DNA from: DASXRC01 sp036506795
GTDB lineage: Bacteria; Actinomycetota; Actinomycetes; Mycobacteriales; Micromonosporaceae
Length of the DNA stretch: 64,000 nt
Direction of reading: 5' to 3'
NCBI GenBank assembly: GCA_036506795.1
Contig: DASXRC010000228.1
Coordinates: forward strand, 88,699-152,698
The stretch's first letter is position 1; each line of letters opens with the position of its first letter. The notes under the pieces are model-generated. The model was not told where the DNA came from. It made no database searches and worked only from the letters and a program-made list of their open reading frames with translations. This document shows positions 1 through 7,954 of the stretch, piece by piece. The position numbers were made by a program, and so were the translations under genes.

Positions 1-990
1 CATGCGGAGCACGCGCTCCATGTCGGCCGGGGTGAGCCCGAGGCGCGAGTCCGAACGGTTGAGGACGATGAGCCGACTCTCCTTGCGGTAGTCGAGCACG
101 TCGAACGTGTCGAGCAGCACGCGCATGTTCTTCATCGAGGTGACGGTCGGGCTGGCGACGAGCAGGTACTGGTGGGAGGAGTCGAGGGCGGCCACCACGT
201 GGTCGTTGAACACCGGCGGGCTGTCCACGACCACGTAGTCGTAGATGCTGCGCGCGAGGTAGAGGATCTCGGTGACCAGGTCGCGGCTGATCTGCTCGGC
301 CACCGTGGGCATAACCGGCGCGAGCAGCACGTCCACGCCGGGGCAGTACGGCGTCACCATCGTTCGCAGGCCGGTTTCGTCGATCCGGTCGGCGACCGGC
401 ACGGCGTCCGCGATCGTCCGCTCGGGGTTGAGCTGGAGGCTGATCGCGACGTCACCGAGCGTGAGATCCAGGTCGATCAGGCAGATCCGCTTGCTGCCGC
501 CGGCGGCGAGGGCGATCGCGAGGTTCGTGGCGAGCACCGTCTTGCCGCAGCCGCCCTTCGCGGCGTACACGGTCACGACCTTGCCGTCCTTCAGGCTCGC
601 TTGGTCGCCCGAGCCGTGCCGGCCGTGGCCACCCTGCAGCCGCCGGGAAAGGTCCTGGGAACGCGCGCACGCGGCCAGGATGCTCGTCGGATCGTTGACG
701 TCGGCGACCTCCCGCACACCGGACCGGATGGCCTCGCCGAGCACGCCCACGTCGAGCTGATGCCGGAGCAGGACGACGCCGAGCGTCGGCCGCGCCAACC
801 GCTGCCGGGCCGCCATGCTGACCGCCTCGGGCACCGGCGTGTTCGGGCCGAACAGCACGAGCTGTTCGTCGGGATCCTCGTCGAGGAGGGCGTAGACCTC
901 GTTGAGGCTGCCCGCGGTGCGCACGTCGCCGCCGACCAGCATGGCGAAGTGCTGCGCGACCTGCCGCGAGGGCTCGTAGAGGATCGTCAT
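1..990 (-). CDS. cpaE: CpaE/TadZ-like pilus assembly ATPase (partial, 3' end outside window)
   Basis: Reading from the ATG at 990, 330 codons stay open to the window edge. The first ~125 residues form a receiver-like domain without obvious catalytic residues. They are followed by a ParA/MinD-type ATPase with a deviant Walker A (KGGCGKT), an LIDLDL segment and a VVVDSPP segment. This is the architecture of CpaE/TadZ, which places the Tad secretion machine at the cell pole or membrane. It is the last gene visible of a minus-strand Tad locus (peptidase, flp, tadE, tadG, cpaB, cpaE); cpaF and tadBC homologues would be expected beyond the left edge. The gap to cpaB is 27 bp, so co-transcription is likely. 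Confidence 0.85.
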   Translation of the reverse strand, partial: MTILYEPSRQVAQHFAMLVGGDVRTAGSLNEVYALLDEDPDEQLVLFGPNTPVPEAVSMAARQRLARPTLGVVLLRHQLDVGVLGEAIRSGVREVADVNDPTSILAACARSQDLSRRLQGGHGRHGSGDQASLKDGKVVTVYAAKGGCGKTVLATNLAIALAAGGSKRICLIDLDLTLGDVAISLQLNPERTIADAVPVADRIDETGLRTMVTPYCPGVDVLLAPVMPTVAEQISRDLVTEILYLARSIYDYVVVDSPPVFNDHVVAALDSSHQYLLVASPTVTSMKNMRVLLDTFDVLDYRKESRLIVLNRSDSRLGLTPADMERVLRM

Positions 991-1017
991 CGCGGGCCTC
1001 CCCGTGTTCGGGTGTGC

Positions 1018-1809
1018 TCAGCCGAACGCCGACTCGGTGTCGGCGCCGGTACCTGCCTGCAGCGGGCCGGAATCCTCGGTGAGCAGCGCGAGCTGGATCG
1101 CATCGGCCTGAGCCGCGTGGATCAGCTTCGCCGCGTCCTCCGGCGACACGGCGACGGTCACCAGCACCTCGTCCTTGCCCGGTTGGTTGGTCTTCGCCGG
1201 CGCCTGCGTCTCCAACGGCGTCGTCGTGGTGGCACCCTCGCCGTACGGGCCGACGGCGATGACCTCGACCTTCGGGAGGAGAATCGCGGCGCCGTCGAGA
1301 TCGCCGGTGCCCTCGCCGATGACCATCCTCTTCCCGTCCTTCGAGGCGTGGTACTCGGCGTACACCGCGACCTCGGAGCCCGGCCGCACGTAGCCGGCCA
1401 CCTGCTCGGCACTGGTGACCTTGAAGGAGACCGCGACCTTGCCTCCGCTGGGGATCACGAGCCCGCCGGTGCTGCGGGTGGACTGGCTGAACATCCCGCG
1501 CAGCAGGAGCTGCCGCGGCTGGAGGTCGGAGGTGACCACGAGCTTATCGAGCTCCGGTGGGATCTCGGTGAGCACTTCGTCCTTCGGCACGCTGCCGGCC
1601 GGCAGCCGGATGAGGTCGACGAGCTTCCGCTTCCGGATGTTCTCGCCGGTGGTGCCCGCCGGCACGCGCTGCTTCGCGACGAGCACCTCGGCGGCGGCCG
1701 CGTCGCTGACGGCGCGGTCGTCGGCCCGTTTCACATAGAACAGGACCGCGAGCGTGCCGAGCGCGGCGAGGACGGTCGCGAGGAGGATGGCGAGGATCCG
1801 ACGGGTCAT
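1018..1809 (-). CDS. cpaB: Flp pilus assembly protein CpaB (SAF domain)
   Basis: A 263-residue protein starting with an ATG and a short basic stretch (MTRRIL), then one membrane segment at about residues 5-25. A SAF-like domain follows (around EVLVAKQRVPAGT, residues 46-58) and then an RcpC/CpaB-type periplasmic domain. In Tad systems CpaB acts at the cell envelope and is thought to help pilus assembly or gating. The gene lies 11 bp downstream of the TadG-like gene and 27 bp upstream of the CpaE-like ATPase, in the same operon. The C-terminus is low-complexity. Assignment rests on the SAF domain plus context. Confidence 0.85.
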   Translation of the reverse strand: MTRRILAILLATVLAALGTLAVLFYVKRADDRAVSDAAAAEVLVAKQRVPAGTTGENIRKRKLVDLIRLPAGSVPKDEVLTEIPPELDKLVVTSDLQPRQLLLRGMFSQSTRSTGGLVIPSGGKVAVSFKVTSAEQVAGYVRPGSEVAVYAEYHASKDGKRMVIGEGTGDLDGAAILLPKVEVIAVGPYGEGATTTTPLETQAPAKTNQPGKDEVLVTVAVSPEDAAKLIHAAQADAIQLALLTEDSGPLQAGTGADTESAFG

Positions 1810-1820
1810 GAGCTCTGGTC

Positions 1821-2972
1821 CTATCCGATGGTCTTGAGGTAGATGGCGCCGTAGTGCGGGTCGCCCAGCGTGCCGATGCCGGTGGGCAGCACCCCGGTGG
1901 TGAAGTAGCCGAAGACACAGAACTGGTCGCCGGTGCCGGAGCACGTAGCGGCACCACTGAGCGCGGACGGCTGATCGGACAGCGGGCCGCCGACCCATGC
2001 CCCGAGGTGGGCCCACCCCGTGATGACGAACCGGGCGATGCCGGCGACTCGATATCGATTGGGGTGCCCCGGGTCGTTTGCCCCGTCGATGACCGCCACC
2101 GACACCGGCCGCTTATCGGTGTACGCGTTCACGAGGTCGGTATCACAATCCGACGGAGTGGCCGCGTCGGACCTGCCCAGGAACCAGTCCGGCGCCTCTA
2201 CGGTTCGCTCGCAGGAGCCGCCGAGGCTCTGCAGCCAGCCGAATCCGTCCGGCAGGCCACCGCAGTCAGGCGAGGGATCGTCCGGCGCGTGCCAGTGGAG
2301 GATGACCTCGCGGCTCGGGTCGGCGCCGCCATACGAGGTGGACGTGGGCCGCGGTTGGTACACGGTGCCGTTGCTGGTCGCGGTCTCCCAGTAGCAGCGG
2401 GAGATCGCCATCGCCGGCTCGACGTCTGCTACTCCGGCAGGGCCCCAGCTCACCCGCGAGCACGCCCGAATGCTCGCGCCGGTGTAGCCGGTGATCGTCC
2501 CGGCGAACGCGGGCGGCAACGCGGTGGCGCCACCCGCCAGCTCGGTGGTCGTTCGCACCTCGACATACGGGGCGCCGGCGGGGACGGAGGGCGGCAGCGG
2601 CAAGCAGTCCGTCAGGTTGCCCACCCCGGGCGCGCAATCGCCCAATGGCAATCCGTGCCCACAGACCTCCGCGTCCGCGAATCCGTCCGGCGAGTTCACG
2701 TCGGCATACCCGGCCTCGGCCAGGATGCCCATGTCCGACTGCGTGCAGTCGGCCGGCCTCTGCGCACACACGGCCGCCACTGCCGTAGCGCCGGCGTCGG
2801 CACCGCTCTGCAGCTGTTCCCGCTCGGCATAGAGCAGCCCGACGTCGACGACCAGCGCGCCCATGCCGGTCAGGACGCCGCCGGCCAGCAACACCGAGAC
2901 CAACGCCACGACCGCGCCGCGGTCGCGGCGCGGTTGCCGGTCTCCGGCGCGTCGGCGCGTCAGGCCCGACAC
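1821..2972 (-). CDS. TadG-like putative Flp pilus-assembly protein
   Basis: A 383-residue protein with a GTG start. An arginine-rich N-terminus (RRDRGAVVALVSVLLAGG) leads into a single membrane helix near residues 20-45, followed by the motif QLQSGADAGATAVA. That is typical of the Tad/TadG (pfam Tad_C-like, 'pilus assembly protein TadG') N-terminal region. The rest is an extracellular domain with many cysteines (for example CAQRPADC). It overlaps the end of the tadE gene by 13 bp, which implies translational coupling. The protein is probably a minor pseudopilin or an envelope component. The exact extracellular role is unknown. Confidence 0.8.
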   Translation of the reverse strand: MSGLTRRRAGDRQPRRDRGAVVALVSVLLAGGVLTGMGALVVDVGLLYAEREQLQSGADAGATAVAAVCAQRPADCTQSDMGILAEAGYADVNSPDGFADAEVCGHGLPLGDCAPGVGNLTDCLPLPPSVPAGAPYVEVRTTTELAGGATALPPAFAGTITGYTGASIRACSRVSWGPAGVADVEPAMAISRCYWETATSNGTVYQPRPTSTSYGGADPSREVILHWHAPDDPSPDCGGLPDGFGWLQSLGGSCERTVEAPDWFLGRSDAATPSDCDTDLVNAYTDKRPVSVAVIDGANDPGHPNRYRVAGIARFVITGWAHLGAWVGGPLSDQPSALSGAATCSGTGDQFCVFGYFTTGVLPTGIGTLGDPHYGAIYLKTIG

Positions 2973-3373
2973 GGCATGACTCCCGTGGCGCTGAGCGAGA
3001 CCGGTCCGCCGAAACCGTTGCCGAACGCCCCGGCGAGCGCACCGACCGGGGTGATGAAGCTGAAGTCGTAGTCGACGACGACCGTCGCGTCATCCCCCGG
3101 CGGCGGGTTGCTCGCGCAGCCGTCGGAGCCATCGACCGTGTACCCGGTCATGCCGCCCAGCACGGCGGTGACTCGGTCGCCGGCGCTCTCGTTCAGCGAA
3201 AGGGCCCGGGCCCCCTCCCGGGCCGCTTCGCTGATCTTGATTTGTGCGTTGAGCATCCGGCCGAAGTCGATGATCCCGAACATGAGGAGCAGCAACAGCG
3301 GGAACACGAGGGCAGCCTCCACCACCGCCGCACCCCGGTCCGGCGCGCGGCCAGTCCGTTCCCGCCGTCGCAT
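2960..3373 (-). CDS. tadE: TadE-like pseudopilin
   Basis: A 137-residue protein. The N-terminal motif RGAAVVEAALVFPLLLLLMF is the TadE/TadF signature: a prepilin-like cleavage site followed by glutamate and a hydrophobic helix (residues ~14-40). The remaining ~95 residues are extracellular and contain a cysteine near the end (GVMPCRA). It is encoded 44 bp after flp and overlaps the TadG-like gene by 13 bp. As in other Tad loci, it should be processed by the prepilin peptidase encoded just upstream and serve as a minor pilin. Confidence 0.85.
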   Translation of the reverse strand: MRRRERTGRAPDRGAAVVEAALVFPLLLLLMFGIIDFGRMLNAQIKISEAAREGARALSLNESAGDRVTAVLGGMTGYTVDGSDGCASNPPPGDDATVVVDYDFSFITPVGALAGAFGNGFGGPVSLSATGVMPCRA

Positions 3374-3417
3374 CGCCGTCCCTCAAGCCCTGTCGGAATG
3401 GGCGCAGCGCCTGCCTG

Positions 3418-3621
3418 TCAGCAAGCAGCGCTCGTGCCGTTGGACACCTCGGCACACGTGTCGTTGAACTGGCCGGACACGATGACCCCAAGGCCCCACA
3501 CGAGCGCCGCGACGGCGGCCGCGATGCCGACGACGAGCAGCGCGTACTCGACGGAGCTCGCGCCGCGGTCCCGGGTGGCCCACAGGGCCTTGGCCTTGCA
3601 GTACAGACTGATCATGAGCAT
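3418..3621 (-). CDS. flp: Flp/Fap-type pilin
   Basis: A 67-residue pilin. The sequence RDRGASSVEYALLVVGIAAA shows the class IVb processing site: Gly20 followed by a hydrophobic helix with glutamate at mature position 5. The short mature pilin ends in two cysteines (CAEVSNGTSAAC) that could form a disulfide. An ATG at 3619-3621 is preferred because a G-rich ribosome site (AGGGGGG) lies about 11 bases upstream; a second in-frame ATG sits two codons later. The gene is preceded by about 300 bp with two hairpins and by the prepilin peptidase gene. It would be the major pilus subunit of this Tad locus. Confidence 0.88.
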   Translation of the reverse strand: MLMISLYCKAKALWATRDRGASSVEYALLVVGIAAAVAALVWGLGVIVSGQFNDTCAEVSNGTSAAC

Positions 3622-3676
3622 GGGCGGTTGCACCCCCCTGTCGACGGCCCGCGTGCCACGGCACCGCACTGTTTGA

Positions 3677-3694
3677 GACGGCCGGATGGCCGTC
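3677..3694 (-). promoter_or_regulatory. Hairpin in flp leader (proximal)
   Basis: Perfect 7-bp inverted repeat GACGGCC / GGCCGTC around a 4-base loop. On the coding (minus) strand the loop is ATCC, flanked as CCATCCGG. It lies 56 bp upstream of the pilin start. It may be an attenuator, a stability element or an operator. There is no poly-T tail. Confidence 0.5.
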
Positions 3695-3751
3695 GGGGGA
3701 GAGCCTGCCGAGCCGGACCTTGCTGCAACAGTCAGGCGACCGGCCACACGC

Positions 3752-3769
3752 CTCCTCCGGATGGAGGAG
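3752..3769 (-). promoter_or_regulatory. Hairpin in flp leader (distal)
   Basis: Perfect 7-bp inverted repeat CTCCTCC / GGAGGAG with a 4-base loop, again giving CCATCCGG on the coding strand. The outer flanks ACAC and GTGT can lengthen the stem. It lies 57 bp further from the gene than the proximal hairpin. Confidence 0.5.
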
Positions 3770-3927
3770 TACGTGTCACCGTTGTGACTTGCGAACGTCA
3801 CGGTGCTCAGATGATCGGCCGATGCCATTCACGGACGAAGATGGGCAGGTTGGGCAGGCCACTATGACCGGGCCGTGATCCTCGTGTACTCACCGTGATG
3901 TGTCGGATCACTGACTTGGTAAGGTTG

Positions 3928-4689
3928 TCACCCTGGCAGCAGCCGCGCCACGACGACGGCGAGCAGCGCGCCGGCCAGCAGCGCCGGACCGAGCGGCAGG
4001 TCGGTTCGGCGGCCGGCCCGGCCGGCGAGCAGTAGCACGAGCGCGACCGGGCCGTTGATGAGATGCGGCAACAGCAGCCCCGACAGGACGGCGGGCCAAC
4101 CGAGCCAGCCGAGCATGAGGCCGAGCACGCCGGCCAGCTTGACGTCGCCGAAGCCGAGATTCGACCCGGGCAGCAGGGCCAACACGAGGTAGGCCGCGGC
4201 CGAGACCACGGCTGCGACTCCGGCTCGTGCCAAGGTGTCCGTCGTTCCGTCCACGATGGACAACCCGACCAGCCACCCACCCCCCGCGAGGAAGGCGGCG
4301 CCGACCATCGGGTCGGGCAGCCGGAGGCATGCCACGTCGATGAACCCAAGCACCACACCGAACGCGGCCACCGCGAGAAAGCCGGGCAACGCCGCCGAGC
4401 CGGCCAGCGCCCAGGCCAGGGTGCCGAACGACACCGCCCCGATCGGCACGGTCAGCCAGAGCGGCGGTCCGAGCCGGCGGCCACACCCGCGACAGCGCGC
4501 GGTTGGGCGTACCCACCCCGAAAGGCCCGTTCGCAACGGACGCCCGCAATGCTCGCAGGCCGACCTCGACGGCGTTCCGTACTCCACCGAGAGCCGGTAG
4601 GCGACCGCCGGGGTGACCGCGCCGACCGCCGCACCGAGCGCGGCACACCCCACGACCAGCACGAGAGCGCATGCTAGCGGCGCGCGCAT
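3928..4689 (-). CDS. Type IV prepilin peptidase (A24 family)
   Basis: A 253-residue, highly hydrophobic protein with about seven membrane segments. It has the two CxxC pairs of full-length prepilin peptidases (CEHC 45-48, CRGC 66-69) and the two catalytic aspartates expected for A24 enzymes: Asp118 in GFIDVACLRLP and Asp182 in FGDVKL. It cleaves prepilins at the cytoplasmic side of the membrane, and methylation of the new N-terminus may also occur. It is the first gene of the Tad locus in transcription order and should process Flp and TadE. The zinc-binding N-terminal part is present, unlike in many short CpaA proteins. Confidence 0.88.
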   Translation of the reverse strand: MRAPLACALVLVVGCAALGAAVGAVTPAVAYRLSVEYGTPSRSACEHCGRPLRTGLSGWVRPTARCRGCGRRLGPPLWLTVPIGAVSFGTLAWALAGSAALPGFLAVAAFGVVLGFIDVACLRLPDPMVGAAFLAGGGWLVGLSIVDGTTDTLARAGVAAVVSAAAYLVLALLPGSNLGFGDVKLAGVLGLMLGWLGWPAVLSGLLLPHLINGPVALVLLLAGRAGRRTDLPLGPALLAGALLAVVVARLLPG

Positions 4690-4871
4690 CGGAGCGCCGA
4701 CGTCGCGTCGGCGTGAATGCCATTTTCTCCGGACGGTTCCGGCGAAGCGGACGTCTCTCGGGGCCTCGGCGCACTCGGAGAGTCGAGCCCATGGCGGGTC
4801 ACGCTACGGTGACCACAGCAGCGCGGTCGCCGTCGAGCGGCCAGCGTCGCACCCCGAGCTGGAGGTCATGG

Positions 4872-5579
4872 ATGTCGAACTACGGGCCGCCGGGCGGGCC
4901 GTACCCGGACCGACCGCAGGAGCCGTGGCCGGGACGGCAGCCGCCGGAGCAGCCCGGCGGTTATGGCCAGCAGCCGGGGTACGGCCAGCAGCCCGTCCAC
5001 GGCGACCAGCCGACGTACGGCCAGCAGGGGCACGCGCGGATATACGGCCCGACCGGCTACGACCAGGGGTACGAGCGGACCGAGTACCGCGACTACCAGA
5101 CTGGGTGGGTCGAGCCCGGGCCGCCCAAGAAGAGCCGGACGACCGCATTGATCATCGCGGTGGTGGCGGTTCTCGTGCTGCTGGTCTGTGGGGGCGGTGG
5201 CCTGGCGCTGTGGCTCGTCGGGCGCGACCAGGCCGAGCCGGCGGCGCAGGACTCGCCGGCAGCCGCGACCGGGCCGAGCGCCTCCGGCAGCGCCCAGCCG
5301 ACGCGCGCCGAGAGCGCCCCGCCGGCACCGGCGAACTCGACCGACGCCCGGTTCGCCACGAAGGGCCAATGCCTGGCCAACGATGGCACCGAGAAGGCCC
5401 CCGAGATGCGAATCATCAAGTGCGCGGCGGGCAGCTACGAGGTGCTGGCCCGGTTCGACGGGACGACCGACTGGAAGAACAAGTGCGGCGGCGGGAAGGT
5501 CCCCGGCTACCAGTACTACTACTTCTACGACAGCGAGCTGAACACGCTGGACTTCGTGCTCTGCCTGAAGAAGCGATGA
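4872..5579 (+). CDS. LppU/SCO3897-like membrane protein with extracellular Cys-rich domain
   Basis: A 235-residue protein. The first ~90 residues are a Pro/Gly/Gln/Tyr-rich disordered cytoplasmic tail with repeats such as GYGQQPGYGQQP. One membrane helix follows (about residues 96-118, AVVAVLVLLVCGGGGLAL). Outside lie an Ala/Ser/Pro linker and a small domain with four spaced cysteines (QCLAN, IKCAAG, NKCGGG, VLCLKKR). This matches the actinobacterial LppU/SCO3897 family of unknown function. The ATG at 4872 is preferred because GGAGG at 4861-4865 sits 6 bases upstream. No operon partner is evident. Confidence 0.7.
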   Translation: MSNYGPPGGPYPDRPQEPWPGRQPPEQPGGYGQQPGYGQQPVHGDQPTYGQQGHARIYGPTGYDQGYERTEYRDYQTGWVEPGPPKKSRTTALIIAVVAVLVLLVCGGGGLALWLVGRDQAEPAAQDSPAAATGPSASGSAQPTRAESAPPAPANSTDARFATKGQCLANDGTEKAPEMRIIKCAAGSYEVLARFDGTTDWKNKCGGGKVPGYQYYYFYDSELNTLDFVLCLKKR

Positions 5580-5639
5580 GCGACACGCCGATAGCCGCTT
5601 CTACCCGGTTCTAGGGTGAGCGCTAGATAGCCCGATACG

Positions 5640-6875
5640 GTGCGAGACGTGGATCCGGTCCGCAACCCGTACGCCCCGGGCGCCGGCCAGCGCCCGCCGG
5701 AGCTCGCCGGCCGCGACCGCGAGCTGGAGGTCTTCGACGTCGTGCTGGAGCGGGTCGCCCGGGCCCGCCCCGAACGCAGCCTCGTGCTCACCGGCCTGCG
5801 CGGAGTAGGCAAGACTGTCCTGCTCAACACGCTCCGCTCGCAGGCCATCGGCCGGCTCTGGGGCACGGGCAAGATCGAGGGTCGCCCGGACCAGTCGCTG
5901 CGCCGCCCGGTGGCCGCGGCCCTGCACATGGCGGTACGCGAGCTGGCGCCGCGCCATCGCGCACCGCACCGGATCGATGAGTTCCTCGCGGTGCTCAAGG
6001 CGTTCGCGCTGCGCGCCAACCCGCCCAACGCCAAGCTCCGGGACCGCTGGCAGCCGGGCATCGACCTGCCGGCGGCTAGCGGGCGCGCCGACTCCGGCGA
6101 CATCGAGATCGACCTGGTAGAGCTGTTCGCGGATGCCGCCACCGTGGCGACCGACGTCGGCACCGGCGTCGCGTTGTTCATCGACGAGATGCAGGACGTC
6201 GGCCCGGACGACGTGTCGGCGCTCTGCGCCGCCTGCCACGAGCTGTCTCAGCTCGGCGCCCCACTGATCGTCGTCGGCGCCGGGCTTCCGCACCTGCCCG
6301 CCGTGCTCTCCGCCGCGAAGTCGTACTCCGAACGGCTGTTCCGCTACCAGCGCATCGACCGGCTGGATCGGATCGCCGCGGACCAGGCGCTGTGCGCGCC
6401 GGCCGAGCGGGAGGGCGTGGAGTACGAGTCGAAGGCCCTGGACCTCCTCTACGACCAGTCGGGCGGCTACCCGTACTTCGTCCAGGCGTACGGCAAGGCG
6501 ACCTGGGATCACGCCCCGCGGTCGCCGATCGCGGCCGCCGACGTCCGGGTCGCCGCGCCAGAGGCCGAGGCCGAGCTCGCCGTCGGCTTCTTCGGCTCCC
6601 GGTTCGAGCGGGCCACCCCGGCCGAGCGCGAGTACATGCGGACCATGGCGGCACTGTCCGGTGTGGATGATCAGGCGGTCGGCGCGGGACCGAGCGAGAC
6701 CGACACGGCCGTACCCACCGCGGAGATCGCGCGGGCGCTGGGTCGCCGGCCGGCGAGCCTCTCCCCGGCCCGCGACGCGCTCATCAAGAAGGGTCTGATC
6801 TACTCCGGCGAGCGCGGGACCGTCGCCTTCACCGTGCCGCACTTCGGCCGCTATCTGCGGACCCAGCCGGCCTGA
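5640..6875 (+). CDS. AAA ATPase of the Orc1/Cdc6-like (AAA_16) type
   Basis: A 411-residue protein with a GTG start (a second GTG lies 3 codons in). Walker A is GLRGVGKT near residues 54-61 and Walker B is VALFIDEMQDV near 178-188. A helical region and a C-terminal winged-helix-like part ending in GTVAFTVPHFGRYL follow. Homologues are common single genes in actinobacteria and are annotated only as ATP-binding proteins. No toxin, nuclease or effector domain is fused, and neighbours give no functional link. Role unknown. Orc1/Cdc6 similarity is at the fold level only and does not imply initiator activity. Confidence 0.7.
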   Translation: MRDVDPVRNPYAPGAGQRPPELAGRDRELEVFDVVLERVARARPERSLVLTGLRGVGKTVLLNTLRSQAIGRLWGTGKIEGRPDQSLRRPVAAALHMAVRELAPRHRAPHRIDEFLAVLKAFALRANPPNAKLRDRWQPGIDLPAASGRADSGDIEIDLVELFADAATVATDVGTGVALFIDEMQDVGPDDVSALCAACHELSQLGAPLIVVGAGLPHLPAVLSAAKSYSERLFRYQRIDRLDRIAADQALCAPAEREGVEYESKALDLLYDQSGGYPYFVQAYGKATWDHAPRSPIAAADVRVAAPEAEAELAVGFFGSRFERATPAEREYMRTMAALSGVDDQAVGAGPSETDTAVPTAEIARALGRRPASLSPARDALIKKGLIYSGERGTVAFTVPHFGRYLRTQPA

Positions 6876-6940
6876 GCAACCGCCGAGCAGTTTCGCCGCA
6901 TCGCTGCGTCGATCTCCGCCCGGCGGGGTATGACTGGTTC

Positions 6941-7489
6941 ATGAGACCCGTACGCACGGCCGCCCACGCGATGCTCGGCGCGATCTTCATCGCCAGCGGT
7001 GCCCGGACCCTGGTCAACCCGGACCCCCTGGTGCCCAGGGCGAAGCGGGTCACCGACCGGATCGGACCGCTGCTCGAGAGGGCCGATCCTCGGCTTCCCC
7101 GATCGCCCCGCACCCTCACTCAGATCAACGCAGCCATGCAGCTCGGCGGTGGGCTGCTCCTGGCAACCAGCCGCGCCACCCGCCCGGCCGCAACCCTCCT
7201 GGCCGGCACCGTCATCCCCACGACGATCGCGGGCCACCCGTTCTGGACGTACCACGACGCGGCCGAACGGCACAACCAGCGCGTGCAGTTCATGAAGAAC
7301 CTCGGCCTGCTCGGTGGCCTGCTGCTCGCGGCGGCTGACACCCAGGGACAGCCCGGCCTGCGGTGGCGGGCCGGCCGCTTCGTCGCCGACCGACGGCGTG
7401 GCGTGCGGCGCACCGCGAGAACCGCGAGGCGCGAGGCGAGGATCGCCGTGCAAGCGGCCAGTGTAGGGCGGCGACTGCCACGCCGATAG
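6941..7489 (+). CDS. DoxX-like membrane protein
   Basis: A 182-residue protein with four predicted hydrophobic segments. The opening AMLGAIFIASGARTLVNP and the later GGGLLLATSRATRPAA are DoxX-family style, a fold also seen in quinone-linked membrane proteins. The C-terminal 40 residues are a strongly basic cytoplasmic tail. It converges on the moaE gene with an 18-bp gap. The substrate is unknown. Confidence 0.7.
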   Translation: MRPVRTAAHAMLGAIFIASGARTLVNPDPLVPRAKRVTDRIGPLLERADPRLPRSPRTLTQINAAMQLGGGLLLATSRATRPAATLLAGTVIPTTIAGHPFWTYHDAAERHNQRVQFMKNLGLLGGLLLAAADTQGQPGLRWRAGRFVADRRRGVRRTARTARREARIAVQAASVGRRLPRR

Positions 7490-7507
7490 AAACGTCGGCC
7501 GGCCGCG

Positions 7508-7954
7508 CTATGGGCAGTTCACCCACTCCTCGGTGCCGTCGTCGAAGACCTGCCGCTTCCACACCGGAAGCCGCGTCTTCACCTCGTCGACGAGCCGCGC
7601 GCACGCGTCGAATGCCGCGGCGCGGTGCGTGGTCGAGACCGCCGCCGCCAGGGCGACGTCGCCCACCTCGAGGCGGCCGACACGGTGCGAGACCGCAACG
7701 GCGTACACCTGCGGGTCCATCGCGACCTCCTCCGCGACCTCGCGCAGCACGTCCTGGGCCGTGGAGTGGCCCTCATACTCCAGCAGCGTCACCCCGCGGC
7801 CGCCGTCGTGGTCCCGCACCACGCCCAGGAACGAGACGACGGCACCGGCGCGGCGGTCGGCCACGGCGGCCTCATGAGCGGCGACGTCGAGCGGCTCGGC
7901 GCTGACCGCGACGATCCTGACCTCAGCGCGACGGGACGTGGTCGGTGGGCTCAT
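7508..7954 (-). CDS. moaE: Molybdopterin synthase catalytic subunit MoaE
   Basis: A 148-residue protein. Recognisable MoaE features are GAVVSFLGVVRDHDGG, LEYEGHSTAQDVL, the HRVGRLEVGDVA block and the C-terminal KTRLPVWKRQVF containing the conserved lysine. With MoaD it converts cyclic pyranopterin monophosphate to molybdopterin in the cytosol. Its ATG overlaps the stop of moeA (ATGA), so it is the last gene of a tightly coupled four-gene operon. No moaD or moaA is visible in the window. Confidence 0.92.
   Translation of the reverse strand: MSPPTTSRRAEVRIVAVSAEPLDVAAHEAAVADRRAGAVVSFLGVVRDHDGGRGVTLLEYEGHSTAQDVLREVAEEVAMDPQVYAVAVSHRVGRLEVGDVALAAAVSTTHRAAAFDACARLVDEVKTRLPVWKRQVFDDGTEEWVNCP

Larger units (their letters stand above)
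3622..3927. other. Intergenic leader between prepilin peptidase and flp
   Basis: About 306 bp with no convincing gene. It holds two perfect 7-bp hairpins sharing the same loop and flanks (3677-3694 and 3752-3769), and an imperfect inverted repeat around CACCGT...ACGGTG near 3777-3811. No clear -35/-10 pair was recognised. The length and structure suggest that the pilin gene has its own promoter and leader. Confidence 0.6.

Noticed and set aside
172..1842. Long plus-strand open frame across the cpaE/cpaB region
   Set aside because: It is a GC-codon shadow of the minus-strand Tad genes: Arg/His/Val-rich, no motifs, and the opposite strand has clear homologies.
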